DNA from: Amphibalanus amphitrite | Taxonomy: Eukaryota; Arthropoda; Thecostraca; Balanomorpha; Balanidae | Direction of reading: 5' to 3' | Length of the DNA: 64,000 bases | Assembly: GCF_019059575.1 (NCBI RefSeq) | Contig: NW_024882030.1 | Location: 372,001-436,000, forward strand | In this document: positions 47,601 through 55,086 of the stretch, one piece after another | Numbering within the stretch: position 1 is the stretch's first letter | How the letters are laid out: each line of letters begins with the position of its first letter | The notes under the pieces: model-generated | Database searches by the model: none | Told to the model about the DNA's origin: nothing | What the model saw: only the letters and a program-made list of their open reading frames with translations | Program-made: the position numbers and the translations under genes

Positions 47601-49069
47601 GCTCATATGGACAAGGAATAACAGTTACAGCGGGACAAAGCGTACCATGTCGTGTGTAGCGCGTTTCACACAGGACTCACCGACCAGTCGGAGGTCGGTG
47701 TCCGTCTCAGCGGTCGGCGCCTGCAATTCGGTCATCTTCGGCTGGTCCTGCACCTTCAACACGAGCTCTAGGCTCGTGGCCGGCGCCGGGACCTCTCCAC
47801 CGCGGGTTTTCTGATCGGTTAGCTGCCGCCGACAGTCGCTGACGATATCGTCGACGGCGGCCCGCCACCGACGGCAGACTGTCGGCACCGAAGGAACAGG
47901 GGGATCGGGTGGCATGTCAGCGACAAACATCAAAGTCAAAGTTCAAATACAGGCAGCGTTAGAAATTCTAAAAAATATAACATCGATATTCCATATAATG
48001 GCAACCGGAATTCACCTAGCTACAAGCCATTCATTGGAGTTTATATATCCACCCAGACTTTCCCAACTTGCTGAACTCTCAGTTGGCTAAGGAAACATAC
48101 CACATCGACTCGGATGATAGTTATTGTGACACACGACCTCGCCAGTCGCCAGGACACTCACCCCGCCTGGCTCGGAACATGTCCCTGCAGTCCACCCTGC
48201 TCAGCACCATCTTCAGAAGCTCGGTATCAAGGTGGTAGATGTTGGTCTCGCGAGGAGCGGGCGGCCTCAGCTTACCGGACGCCGGCCCAATCTCCTCCGT
48301 AGTTGGGGTGACGTCACAACTGGTGGTGGTGGAGTCACACTTGTCACAGGTGTCGGCCTTCGGTGAGACCACCTCTTCGCCGTCACTGTGGTGAAATGAC
48401 GTCAGAGTGACGTAGTAAGACGTCATCTAAGGTCAGTCATAAGGCGATAATTTCGAGATGTCTTCATTTTACCGAGACAGCACCGTATCATGGACGCCCA
48501 CGTAAGCCCATCCAGTGTCTTACAGACAAACTGTATACACAACCGGGTTGGTTCTTACAGACAAAATGCCCACACAACCAGGTTGACTCTTACAAACTGT
48601 CTACACAACCGGGTTGACTATTACCGACAAACTGTCTACACCAAGTGTCATCCCTTGCAGCCAAAGGCGGCTGCCTCTAATGTTTACTCTTATCTTTGCC
48701 CCCCCCCCCCAGTGCCACCCCTCCTGCCTCTCAGTCTCACCTCTGGGGACGGCCGGATGGCGCCGCTCGCCGGCGGACCTCCTGCCGCAGCTCCTCCACG
48801 ACGACCTGGCGAGTGGTGCGCTCCTCGAGGACAGCCTGTCGCAGGCGGACTACCTCTTCACGTAGATGGACCACCTCCTGACGCAGTGTGGCGTTGTCTC
48901 CCTTCAGTGCGGCGTTGTCTCCCTTCAGTGTGGTCACTTCTCCCTTCAGTGTGGCGTTGTCTCCCTTCAGTACGGCGTTGTCTCCCTTCAGTGTGGCCAC
49001 TTCTCCCTTCAAACCAGCCATCTCTTCACGAAGAGCAGCCAGCTCTCCGCACAGATCTTCTAAGTCCAT
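32544..49069 (-). CDS. Coiled-coil/F-box/LRR protein, copy 2
   Basis: Seven exons on the minus strand are supported by splice sites and matching phases: 48741-49069, 48162-48385, 47681-47878, 47306-47563, 39149-39292, 38494-38707 and 32544-32686. The protein starts [20 protein letters not shown], continues as a heptad coiled coil, then an F-box split by an intron (joined [18 protein letters not shown]), a Pro/Thr-rich linker and at least four LRR-bearing exons. This is the layout of an SCF-type ubiquitin ligase substrate receptor, acting in cytosol or nucleus through Skp1. I see no signal peptide. Introns hold a Ty3/Gypsy element, LINE fragments and other repeats. All seven exons read without a stop, so it may be functional. 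The last exon(s) are uncertain (see 30044). The family is inferred from motifs. Confidence 0.8.
32974..33163 (+). repeat. 5' LTR of the Ty3/Gypsy element
   Basis: 190 bp, GC-rich, identical by eye to 38116-38305. Confidence 0.95.
33189..34304 (+). CDS. gag of the Ty3/Gypsy element
   Basis: A capsid-type N-terminal region is followed by a long Arg/Ser/Gly-rich basic stretch with repeated RRGD-like words and a CCHC zinc knuckle at the C-terminus. It encodes the structural protein of the element and is not a host gene. Confidence 0.9.
   Translation: MPEDAKSATLSGTATVPVIRVSLSDFPVYDGSSAPDRFIQQCERLAALGGIADGQLQTVIAARCRGLALEIVEADGEVVDVTGRLRAAFGAGTSELAVSRLGSAVKGDAPVLEYATRIKELVRDACPEFYDASGKVKTICVPAHKAALYRHLLIGLSPQEKLLLSRQNVSTFDAAVDVLRREETLAEAFGEEERRASAWVQWADREVMGVGRGDMMSPTPSGDRNQEDSSRRERDRPSVERARRSPSPARGSWGRSRAVAAGGRSGGSPYAPSRGGPRGSPRRDDSPWPTRRGDPRRAPRRGDSPWAARRGDSRPAPRRDDASPDSEEEWRPGRPGGRRGSPAPPDRTRREVRCWSCRGYGHLKRQCPNGY
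34175..38011 (+). CDS. pol of the Ty3/Gypsy element
   Basis: An open frame of about 1,280 codons overlaps the end of gag in another frame. Parts in order: aspartic protease (DSGSQ) near residue 70, reverse transcriptase (YCDD) near 490, RNase H near 640-760, a Pro/Arg-rich linker, then integrase with an HHCC zinc-binding region and catalytic core near 930-1110. It looks whole. Confidence 0.92.
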   Translation: MAAGAPRRETRLAGAAGPHTEGGALLVVPWLWASEAAVPKRLLGQRGRRVMTLPTTRVNVNGFLVSDALLDSGSQLSLLDSRVFSVIAPNAELTAPARLLSATGHHLNAVGKCVLPVLIADGRTKDTEFTVVHNLSHDIVLGWDFMSENGVVLNCSPDASQIKVRTKKPISVPARSAVCLNVKVDRPVCVAGEYLFVGQSSNDVEICDSLLTPFSETEIPLYVRNRSDRVITIHRRSVIGYLESVEPVEAEPAERVGEAQVNAVSADDSRFVGKSTADILSEFVVGEPLSATQRDRLADLLRSYPEIFSRSYADIGTYNGGDVDLELLPGVRPQFVRPYPVPWAREDQLKAQLDELQSCGVIEEGEPSDWNSPIILVPKGKDKREFRIVQDMRSLNKCLMPKTFVFPNIDDFIFSLGDWKIASSLDIKSAFWNLCLTEESSKICAFYALGKTYYPRRMPMGCMQSSYFLHLVMRRVLGDLPGVHIYCDDILCTSSSIEDHFRLLHSVFERLRSAGLKIAPEKCKLFQTSLTYLGHLITPDGISIDPSRLKVIDEMPRPSSIKQAKRVLGFFGWFRKFFKSFSTVAEPLVVLSNADKFYWNSELEQCFLQLKSELTAHVVLSYPRKDCPFILYTDSSSSGSGQVLSQIWPDGQERIVAFSGNRYSRAQRKWTIFELELFSFIQGLKKWFKYLADNEFRWICDCKSALQILKNKEWINPRLVRWRAFVSQFRFTTEHRGASQMRHVDALSRLHEDAPASEDDAESDGVAPAARALRPEPVSGPEPVRVSRGGRGAARGAAGGRARRALGDNNLDAEPPIVPSEARRQTNATSAELEGSPCALDGVLKEQPVEPEAAREVLMTTADFLVQQALKPESVIWYQKHDRNCRAIAHRLKHNKWPRYAPPVLRRLSADQFTFRNGMLFRGDQIVWPLSKRFEMLYNHHDVSQHAHGGAGKLYELLSRHLWYPGLRSDCTDYVKSCTRCCQRKDTRAHRSPLLPQRASYPNEVLVIDILSMPRGNVHGCSMILTCVDKFTGYLTYYPLRSGAADYVVEALTQHFLTFGPPERIESDAGSNLLKHGHVKVLCQHFGVNIRVSVGYHHEAVGAVERRHLDIKRRLRAVSESGGADWETRLSGVVYSLNNEICDTTGYSPFFLYFLRHPNSPLSQLASAPKNKYSPDFVHEKLRLLSATLRQAQDRRDEMSGRYQRQFDKRYHVRDVCYREGDRLWVRNVTRASKMEDPWVGPFIVSSMVGRRHVEYITDRGVRRTHVQNTKPYEVRRP
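38116..38305 (+). repeat. 3' LTR of the Ty3/Gypsy element
   Basis: 190 bp, followed by the right-hand acaac target copy. Confidence 0.95.
38494..38707 (-). CDS. Copy 2, LRR exon 3
   Basis: After an acceptor (atttatgttttacag) it encodes [40 protein letters not shown] and [20 protein letters not shown], which is clearly leucine-rich. It ends at a GTCAGT donor in phase 2. Confidence 0.78.
39149..39292 (-). CDS. Copy 2, LRR exon 2
   Basis: This 144-bp exon follows a ccctctccacag acceptor and encodes [20 protein letters not shown] and [20 protein letters not shown]. The donor is GTGAGC. Copy 1 has the same exon at 12219-12362. Confidence 0.78.
39293..40622. other. Intron of copy 2, mostly unassigned
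   Basis: AT-rich, with no recognised element or exon. Frames at 39.6-39.9 and 40.1-40.4 kb are short and lack coding character. Confidence 0.4.
40623..40860 (+). pseudogene. Unrecognised coding-like fragment
   Basis: The frame reads [20 protein letters not shown] and then [20 protein letters not shown], with coding-like composition. It runs into the left arm of the inverted repeat. The source is unknown. It may be the remains of a retroelement ORF or of a host exon. Confidence 0.3.
40802..40992 (+). repeat. Left arm of a perfect 191-bp inverted repeat
   Basis: By eye it is the exact reverse complement of 41227-41417, with a 234-bp spacer between. Confidence 0.95.
41227..41417 (-). repeat. 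Right arm of the perfect 191-bp inverted repeat
   Basis: Its outer end (ggccaac) joins directly to a LINE 3' fragment, and its inner end is the word tgcacttctagtgg. Confidence 0.95.
41409..41945 (+). pseudogene. 3' end of a CR1/L2-like LINE with (ACAAT)n tail
   Basis: The frame encodes [20 protein letters not shown], then [20 protein letters not shown] and a stop at 41774. This matches the C-terminal tail of CR1/L2-type reverse transcriptases (HVTPVLKELHWLP ... WNSLP). It is followed by a 3' UTR and an (ACAAT)n microsatellite at about 41922-41941, as such LINEs have. Everything upstream of this tail is missing. Confidence 0.7.
42223..42690 (+). mobile_element. Truncated piggyBac-like TTAA element
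   Basis: The left end TTAACCCTATTTCGGACGGGG and a core with ggtcaggtcaggtcagg and gtgacctgaggttaggtcag match the A-D family. No right end is found. Confidence 0.65.
42691..42984. other. Unassigned, short acttacaa repeats
   Basis: Around 42745-42805 the word cttacaatact recurs. There is no gene. Confidence 0.4.
42985..44390 (+). pseudogene. 5'-truncated LINE, reverse transcriptase part
   Basis: Reading starts at [20 protein letters not shown], shifts frame near 43.1 kb, and then gives [32 protein letters not shown] (catalytic YADD) and the thumb and C-terminal parts to a stop at 43944. A further frame from about 43.98 kb encodes the C-terminal [20 protein letters not shown]. The 3' UTR ends in a (TAAA)n tail at about 44357-44385. 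It is a CR1/L2/Jockey-like LINE with no endonuclease left, dead on arrival. Confidence 0.8.
44391..45508. other. Unassigned AT-rich intron DNA
   Basis: No gene, tail or terminal repeat is recognised. It ends at the cagcg target copy of the next element. Confidence 0.4.
45514..47222 (+). mobile_element. DNA element H1 with an embedded piggyBac-like core
   Basis: The left end is CACAGTGGGGATTTTTCCGA. The right end is its inverse but with altered tip bases (ttttcc then gatc shared). The 5-bp target cagcg is duplicated (45509-45513 and 47223-47227). From about 45.65 to 46.51 kb it contains a decayed copy of the G-type TTAA core, in inverted orientation. The sister copy at 52317 contains the same insert, so the composite spread as a unit. 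The superfamily is unassigned and no transposase is seen. Confidence 0.8.
47306..47563 (-). CDS. Copy 2, LRR exon 1
   Basis: This 258-bp, phase-1 exon encodes [40 protein letters not shown] and [20 protein letters not shown], which are leucine-rich repeats. Acceptor tgctttattccag, donor GGTGAGAAG. Confidence 0.85.
47681..47878 (-). CDS. Copy 2, F-box exon 2
   Basis: This 198-bp exon completes the F-box: with the preceding base it gives [20 protein letters not shown], followed by [18 protein letters not shown]. Acceptor gtgccgacag, donor GGTGAGTCC. Confidence 0.85.
48162..48385 (-). CDS. Copy 2, F-box exon 1
   Basis: This 224-bp exon encodes a linker with CDKC, then [20 protein letters not shown] and [14 protein letters not shown], the first half of the F-box. 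It is three bases longer than copy 1 and nine longer than copy 3, so the frame is kept. Confidence 0.85.
48741..49069 (-). CDS. Copy 2, coiled-coil exon with start codon
   Basis: The ATG directly follows the acceptor (catttgtgttccag). In copies 1 and 3 it lies two bases after the acceptor. Because the implied phases differ, the start codon is most simply in this exon. It encodes about six heptads of the ATLKGDN type and [20 protein letters not shown]. Confidence 0.8.
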
Positions 49070-49262
49070 CTGGAACACAAATGATAAGTAGGTACAGTCC
49101 ACAGCAGAAGTAATGTGGGGTTTCAGTCATGGGTATGTTCTGCTTCTGAAGCTTAGGAACGATTTACCAGACTACAATAAAACTGTGAATGTAGCTTATA
49201 TGTATTGTCACCCTTGCAGCTGCAACTTTAGCTACTGACATCTTCTTTTCGATCACTCCGCA

Positions 49263-49697
49263 TTAACCCGGCAGTTGCTGGGTTATTTCACTACCCACCG
49301 TTTGCTGGGGGGGGGGGGGCGTTAAACGCCCCCAGCCGATAACTCGCGAACCAATAGGCGCAGCGAAACGCACGAGGCGGCAAACAAAAGAACGCGACGA
49401 GAAGCTTCAGATGAGTACTTTAAAGTTGAATTTTGAGGTCACAGGTCGGGTCAAGGTCAGGTCAAACACCTGAAATCGGGCTTTCAGTAGCATGGACTTC
49501 AGGACTTCGCAATGGGCGCCTCTCGTCATCAGCTCTGTCAAAACGGTGCACAATCCATCATATAAGGCCTACAAGAGTGTCTGCTCCATGTAGGGGTCAG
49601 TCAAGCATAGGTCAGGCCTAGGGTCAAGGTCAGGTCAACCGGGTAGGCAAATATCCCCGAAAATCAAAACTGATATTCGCAGCCTGTGACACATGTT
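49263..49697 (+). mobile_element. piggyBac-like TTAA element E, right side missing
   Basis: It starts TTAACCCGGCAGTTGCTGGG, with a hairpin of G-run, gcgttaaacgc and C-run. The core has ggtcaaggtcaggtcaaac. It runs into element D, and no matching right end is seen beyond D. Confidence 0.7.
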
Positions 49698-50879
49698 TTA
49701 ACCCGCGCCCTGCTGGGGGTCCTGGATTTCCACGCCCTGCTGGGGGGGGGGGGTGTTTGAACACCCCCCTTGTAACTCGGCTCCTGGGCCACGTAGCGAT
49801 ACGCGGAAGGCGGCGTTCGAAAGAGCGTAAAAAATAATGACGAAATCACTTCGGTCAATTTTTTGGTCAGGTCAAAGGTCAGGTCACCAGAGGTCTTTGA
49901 AGGCAAAATTTCGCCGATTTCCAGGTCGAATGTCGAAAATTTCCAAGAAGCCAACGCATAACTCGGGAACCAATAGAGCTACAGCGCCGCGGAAAAGCGC
50001 AATCGATAGCCCTATTAACGCCCTTTCTGAGCAATTCTCTCAGATTTGACCTAACGTCAACGGTTTTGCCTGCAGGGGGCAAAAACTGCAAAAATAGCCG
50101 ATTTTTTCGAAAACAGTTTTTCTGCAATAACTTTTGACCCAAGCCTTGTACGAGCTTACTTTTACCGGCATCGTGTTCCTCTCGTCAAGACGCATCGAAT
50201 GAACTATAATTTGACCTTGAAAGGTCAACTTGAAAATTTGACCTCAGGTCAAGGTCATGACCTGACCGGAAAGGGTATGTTGCATATCAGTCGATCCGTA
50301 TCGTCGAGCTGAACACATCTAAGGCGTTTTCATCGCTCTAGTATGTCTCTATCAAAAGTTATTTGCGAAAAACCATTCGTGACCTAAGATGACCTCAGGG
50401 CATAAACAAGGGTCACGGACACCATTTTCAAGCTCAGTGTGTCTAAATCACTTGTAATTCGGTGTTTGGGAGCGTTTATAATGTCTTTCATCCAAAAGAG
50501 GCGCATTTCAATTTTCTCCCATTGACTTATAATGGGGAGGTCGCAAAATTGACCTGACCTTAGGTCATCGATATCAAAATTCTGAGATATACATTTTGTA
50601 CATGCTATTGCTCTTAGCAATCGCTGAAAGTTTCAAAGCGATCGGTCTCTCGGTGTAGCTATGACAGACATTGAAAGTTTTTATGAGGTGAGGTCACTTC
50701 AAGTGACCTGGTGACCTGACCTTGAACGACCTTGGTCTGAAATTTTCACAACATGTGTAGAATTGATGTATGATAAGGTGTACAAAAAACGGCGGCGCTC
50801 CGCGCCGCCGTTTTTGAGATATTCGCGAAAAACCACAAGGGGGGGTGTTCAAACACCCCCCCAGCAGGGCGCGGGTTAA
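49698..50879 (+). mobile_element. piggyBac-like TTAA element D
   Basis: TTAA lies at both ends, with termini CCCGCGCCCTGCTGGGGG. The end hairpins have the core ggtgtttgaacacc. The core shares ctcgtcaagacgcatcgaat and cccattgacttataatgg with A-C. A palindrome (cggcggcgctccgcgccgccg region) lies near the right end. It is 1.18 kb with no transposase. Confidence 0.9.
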
Positions 50880-51218
50880 AGGACAGGCGCAGGTTCGAGT
50901 CAAACATCGGTTCCGTGTTTCCATCCTCAAGACAGTCAAATCCAAGATACCTAAAAGAAACAGGTAGGTCGGGTGTTTTGAGTAAAGCCCTGGTGACGTC
51001 ACGGACATTTCTTATATGGAGAATTTCGCCTTTAAGGAAAATATTCTACAAACGAAAATTTGTATTTTATAAGCAAAAAATACAGTCTTTCAATTTCAAT
51101 ATGAAACTTATATAACTTAATTACAAAACTTAAAATCCTTTGAGTGTTTGTCCCAACCCCCTGCTATACCCTTGGTCACGTGACTAAAATGATAAACTGC
51201 GTTTTACAATGTTATGAC
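50880..51218. other. Unassigned DNA between two TTAA elements
   Basis: AT-rich, with nothing recognised. Confidence 0.4.
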
Positions 51219-51822
51219 TTAACCCGGCGGCCGCTGGGCCTCCGCGCCACCCGCCGGCCGCTGGGGGGGGGGGGGCATAAAGTTGCCCCCCCTTTACTTC
51301 TGCGACGATATCGTCGCAACGCGAAGAGATAGAGAAGCGAAACTTTGCACACATCTTCCTGAATACCTAGCCGAGGTTGTGTCCAAATTTGGTGTCGATC
51401 CCATTTGAAATGACGTCACAGTGACGTCATAAGTGAAATTATAGATTTGCGACTCTCATATTCCTCACGATACATCACATATATGGGACCGAATATAAAC
51501 GGCCGATTATTGGTCAGAAACTAGATGGAAGTGTAGTAAGATGTTTTAGGATGACAGCAGGTGCTGTCCAGTTCATTTACAGTCGAGTTTCATGCTCAGC
51601 GTCATCAGAAACGGTCCATGTCGGAAAACGACAAAACTTCATGACGTCACTGTGACGTCATCTTAGGTGCTACAACCACCAAACTTTCCTCAAACATTGC
51701 CTAGGTATTCATTTGAAGCTATGCCAAGTTTCGCGTTCATAGCTCATCAGGTTTCGGAGATATTTCACAAAACGTAAAGGGGGGCAACTTTATGCCCCCC
51801 CCCCCAGCGGCTCGTGGGTTAA
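51219..51822 (+). mobile_element. piggyBac-like TTAA element F
   Basis: TTAA lies at both ends. The left terminus is CCCGGCGGCCGCTGGG and the right is its inverse with changes. The G-run/C-run hairpins have cores gcataaagttgc and gcaactttatgc. The 604-bp core has several gtgacgtca words and is not obviously related to A-D. Confidence 0.85.
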
Positions 51823-52189
51823 ACAAGAGTAATAAATATTAAAAGTGTACTATTTATGATGTTTTAGGCAGAAATCGTGTAAATATATCCTTAAATTATA
51901 TATAATCTGTTGAAAAGAAATCACGTGATGTTACCAGATTGTGCTCGGACAGCATCTTCTTGAACTTCGATTTCGAGTACTTTGTACCTCCATAGAGGCC
52001 TAATAACGGACGTTTTCAGTTATAAAATGAAGCGCTGAATCTAATAAGGGCAAAATGTAATCATTTGTTGCCCTTCAGGCTTGGCTATCCAGGCATGAAC
52101 TTTGGCCAGTTTGTGTGCAAAGCCTATGGTAAAGGGAAAACTTCACGCCCAGCTGACGTCACAGACCTCGGCTACCAAATCGTGTCCGG
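51823..52189. other. Unassigned AT-rich DNA
   Basis: I see nothing identifiable up to the split SINE. Confidence 0.4.
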
Positions 52190-52316
52190 TGGGGGTCGGT
52201 CAAATCCTTCTCCTTCACGCCGCAACCCCCTGCTCCGGGCTGGACGGCCAACTCTATCCCCTGCGGGAATGGCTCCACTGGAGCTAGCCTGCAGCCGGGT
52301 GCAGTGAGTGCCAGTG
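52190..52316 (+). repeat. SINE-like element, copy 4, left part
   Basis: It matches the first half of the SINE (ccttctcc...gggctggac...gggtgcagtgagtgc) and is then cut by element H2. The remainder is at 54013-54165. Confidence 0.8.
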
Positions 52317-54012
52317 CACAGTGGGGATTTTTCCGATTTAGCACGTCTTTATTCGTAGAGGGCAAAGCATGGGCAGTATTGTAGCCAGATTGTGCACAGA
52401 TGTTGGCTGGTGTGTTCTGGTGAGAATGTTACCTGTAAATGTGCATAATCAACATAGTATATGGGGTTCAATTGGACCCCCCGCTCAGCCGTTTGGCCCC
52501 TGATCGAGCTAGAGCTTCGCGAAAAAATCAAGCGTGCTGCCTATGACGAGATGAGGCCGAATATATCCAATCTCAAAGTCCAAAGTCATTAGTTGACTTT
52601 CCAAGTCAGTTTAATGACCCAACTAAAGTTGGGAAATGAAGACCTCTTGAAACTTCGTAATGTTAGGGTGTTACTGGGTATTTTGGGGTGCTGATCACGA
52701 ATTTCATGTTAGTTTTGATCACAGACGATGTCTTTATGCATTTAGGCCAGGTCGGGTCAGGTCAGGTCAGATCAACCAGTAGGCGTCCCGCCGGCCATTT
52801 AGGTATAGTAGGTGTCACCTACTACTGACAGCTTCGTAACATGGTACGAAGGCACCACAACTACTTCGTAAATATTAAAATGGTTGCTAAATTCGAAATC
52901 AGCACCAAAAACTACCCTAGAAACAAGTAAAACTCGAAAAAGTGAACCAAGGTCATCAAAGGACAATGACCTTGACTTGATCTTCACGTGACCTTGACAC
53001 CCACCATAATGCATGGCACCAACATCATTTCACATATCCGAACGTTTAAAACCACAAAAAGACTGGAAACCGCGAATAATGTGAGCTGGCATACGCCGAA
53101 TCGCGATTCCGGCCAAACATGGTCTCGAGAAATATGCCACAGGGCAAAGGTCAGTTGGGTCAGAGTCATGAAATTTTTAGGTTAGATGTAAAATGGATGA
53201 TCTCGAGGGCACCGAAAGTTTTGTCGCGATCGGCCGCTTTTTGCACGAGTAATTTGCGGAAAACCATGGGGTTTTATCCGACCCCTTCCCCCTCCCCTCC
53301 CCACAAGTGCGAGGGTGAATAAGGTTACGATATGTATAATTTACACTTGTCATCCTATTCCTAATGAATGTGTCTCAGAAAATCACGAAGTAAAATTATT
53401 CGCCTATGTCCGGAACATACCTATATTGTGCTGTTTGCCCTAGCGCTCCTAGAGTGAGGTATAAGATACTCTAATGTGAATATTCCGTGTTCAGGCAAGT
53501 TTCGGCAGCCAAACTAGGCGTTGTCTTGTTCAGGAGAAAGTGGCGAATTCGATAGGATATGTTTCGGAGTGGAAAAGTGTGGAAAACATGTTGATTTCCT
53601 ACATTTATTTCGAATACCATTCCTTCAATATGGTGTCTGTAAGGGTTTTTGTAAATGACATTTTTGTGACCTTTAGTAAGGTTCTGGCATACTTTCTGTT
53701 TGTCATCCCATTCCTAATAAAGGTGCCTTTCAGAAGATATGCAACTTTAAGACCTCGCAAGAATAAAACCAACAGGACGGGACAATGAAATTGAGCTATA
53801 CTTTCGGGCCTTACTGAGCCCATTGAGTAATAACGCATGAGTGTGAACTTTGGGCGCATTTTTTCCTAGTCTTGCTGTGACATACAGATAAAACAATGCC
53901 ATATATGAAAAATTCAGACATTTCTTAGCCCCACTGACACACAAAAAAAAACAAAAATCCAAAAAAGTTTTTTGGAATTAATACGCGCTAGATCGGAAAA
54001 ATCCCCACTGTG
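52317..54012 (+). mobile_element. DNA element H2, sister of H1
   Basis: The inverted ends CACAGTGGGGATTTTTCCGA are perfect here. The target cagtg is duplicated (52312-52316 and 54013-54017) inside a SINE. It shares its whole interior, including the decayed G-type TTAA core, with H1, with scattered differences. No transposase is seen. Confidence 0.88.
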
Positions 54013-54170
54013 CAGTGGGCTGGTCGGCCTGTCCGACTGGACAGGTTCAGCCAGGTGACTCACTGGGATGCCTGCCCAGACCAATGTCTCGCCCTAATTC
54101 CTACCATCCTTCCGGCTCTGAAATGGTCTTGTCAGACCGAAAGGGCCTAACCCAACAAAACCAAAACAAT
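54013..54170 (+). repeat. SINE-like element, copy 4, right part with tail
   Basis: It continues the SINE from ggctggtcggcctgtc to cctaacccaacaaaacc. Confidence 0.8.
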
Positions 54171-54183
54171 CGAGTCAAGTACG

Positions 54184-54375
54184 GGGATGGCTGATCTGTC
54201 ACTGATTATTCTGCGTGGTTCGGGTCCGTTTTTGTTTGGCCGTGACTGGTTGGCCAAACTTAGGCTGAACTGGCCGGATATTTGTCATGTGTCGACTGAT
54301 GTCTCCATTGACGACTTGGTTACTGAGTATGCCAATGTCTTTAGTTCCGAGTTAGGACGGTATATACGCCAGTAA
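54184..54375 (+). pseudogene. Ty3/Gypsy pol fragment
   Basis: It encodes GSGPFLFGRDWLAKLRLNW, the stretch between protease and reverse transcriptase in Gypsy elements. Broken fossil, only about 190 bp left. Confidence 0.7.
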
Positions 54376-54411
54376 CTGACCGTTCCACCAGCACCCTACG
54401 ACCCTTCTCAC

Positions 54412-54669
54412 CAGTGATATCCAGTCTCTTCAGCGACTTTGGCAGCAGCCGCAGCCACTTGCCGGAGCTGTCCACGGGTGGGCTCACATCGAGCCGCTCC
54501 AGAGCCTTCAGCGGCTCCAGCAGCGCCTCCAGCTGCCAGTCGCTGATGCCGGCCGGCAGCGTCAGCTCACGCAGACTTGAAGCGTTGGCACGCGCCAGCC
54601 GGCGCAGGGCAGAGACCCGCAGCTTGAAGCCGCGCAGGTTGGCCTTCTCCAGGGCGTGGCAGGTGGCCG
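54412..54669 (-). CDS. Copy 3, LRR exon 1
   Basis: 258 bp. Encodes [20 protein letters not shown] and [20 protein letters not shown]. Same phases as the other copies. Confidence 0.82.
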
Positions 54670-55054
54670 CTGGAATAAAGCAACTGACCAGTCAGTGAAG
54701 AAGTGATCGCTCATATGGACAAGGAGTGACAGTTACAGCGGGACAAAGCGTACCAGTTCGTGTGTAACGCGTTTCACACAGGACTCACCGGCCAGTCGGA
54801 GGTCGGTGTCCGTCTCAGCGGTCGGCGCCTGCAATTCGGTCATCTTCGGCTGGTCCTGCACCTTCAATACGAGCTCCAGGCTCGTGGCCGGCGCCGGGAC
54901 CTCTCCACCGCGGGTTTGCTGATCGGTTAGCTCCCGCCGACAGTCGCTGACGATATCGTCGACAGCGGACCGCCACCGACGGCAGACTGTCGGCACCGAA
55001 GGAACAGGGGGATCGGGCGGCATGCCAGCGACAAACATCAAAGTCAAAGTTCAA

Positions 55055-55086
<32 letters not shown>

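Noticed and set aside
49310-49330. Long G-runs and C-runs as possible sequencing artefacts
   Set aside because: They occur at both ends of every TTAA element in mirrored form, so they are a structural part, although exact run lengths may be unreliable.
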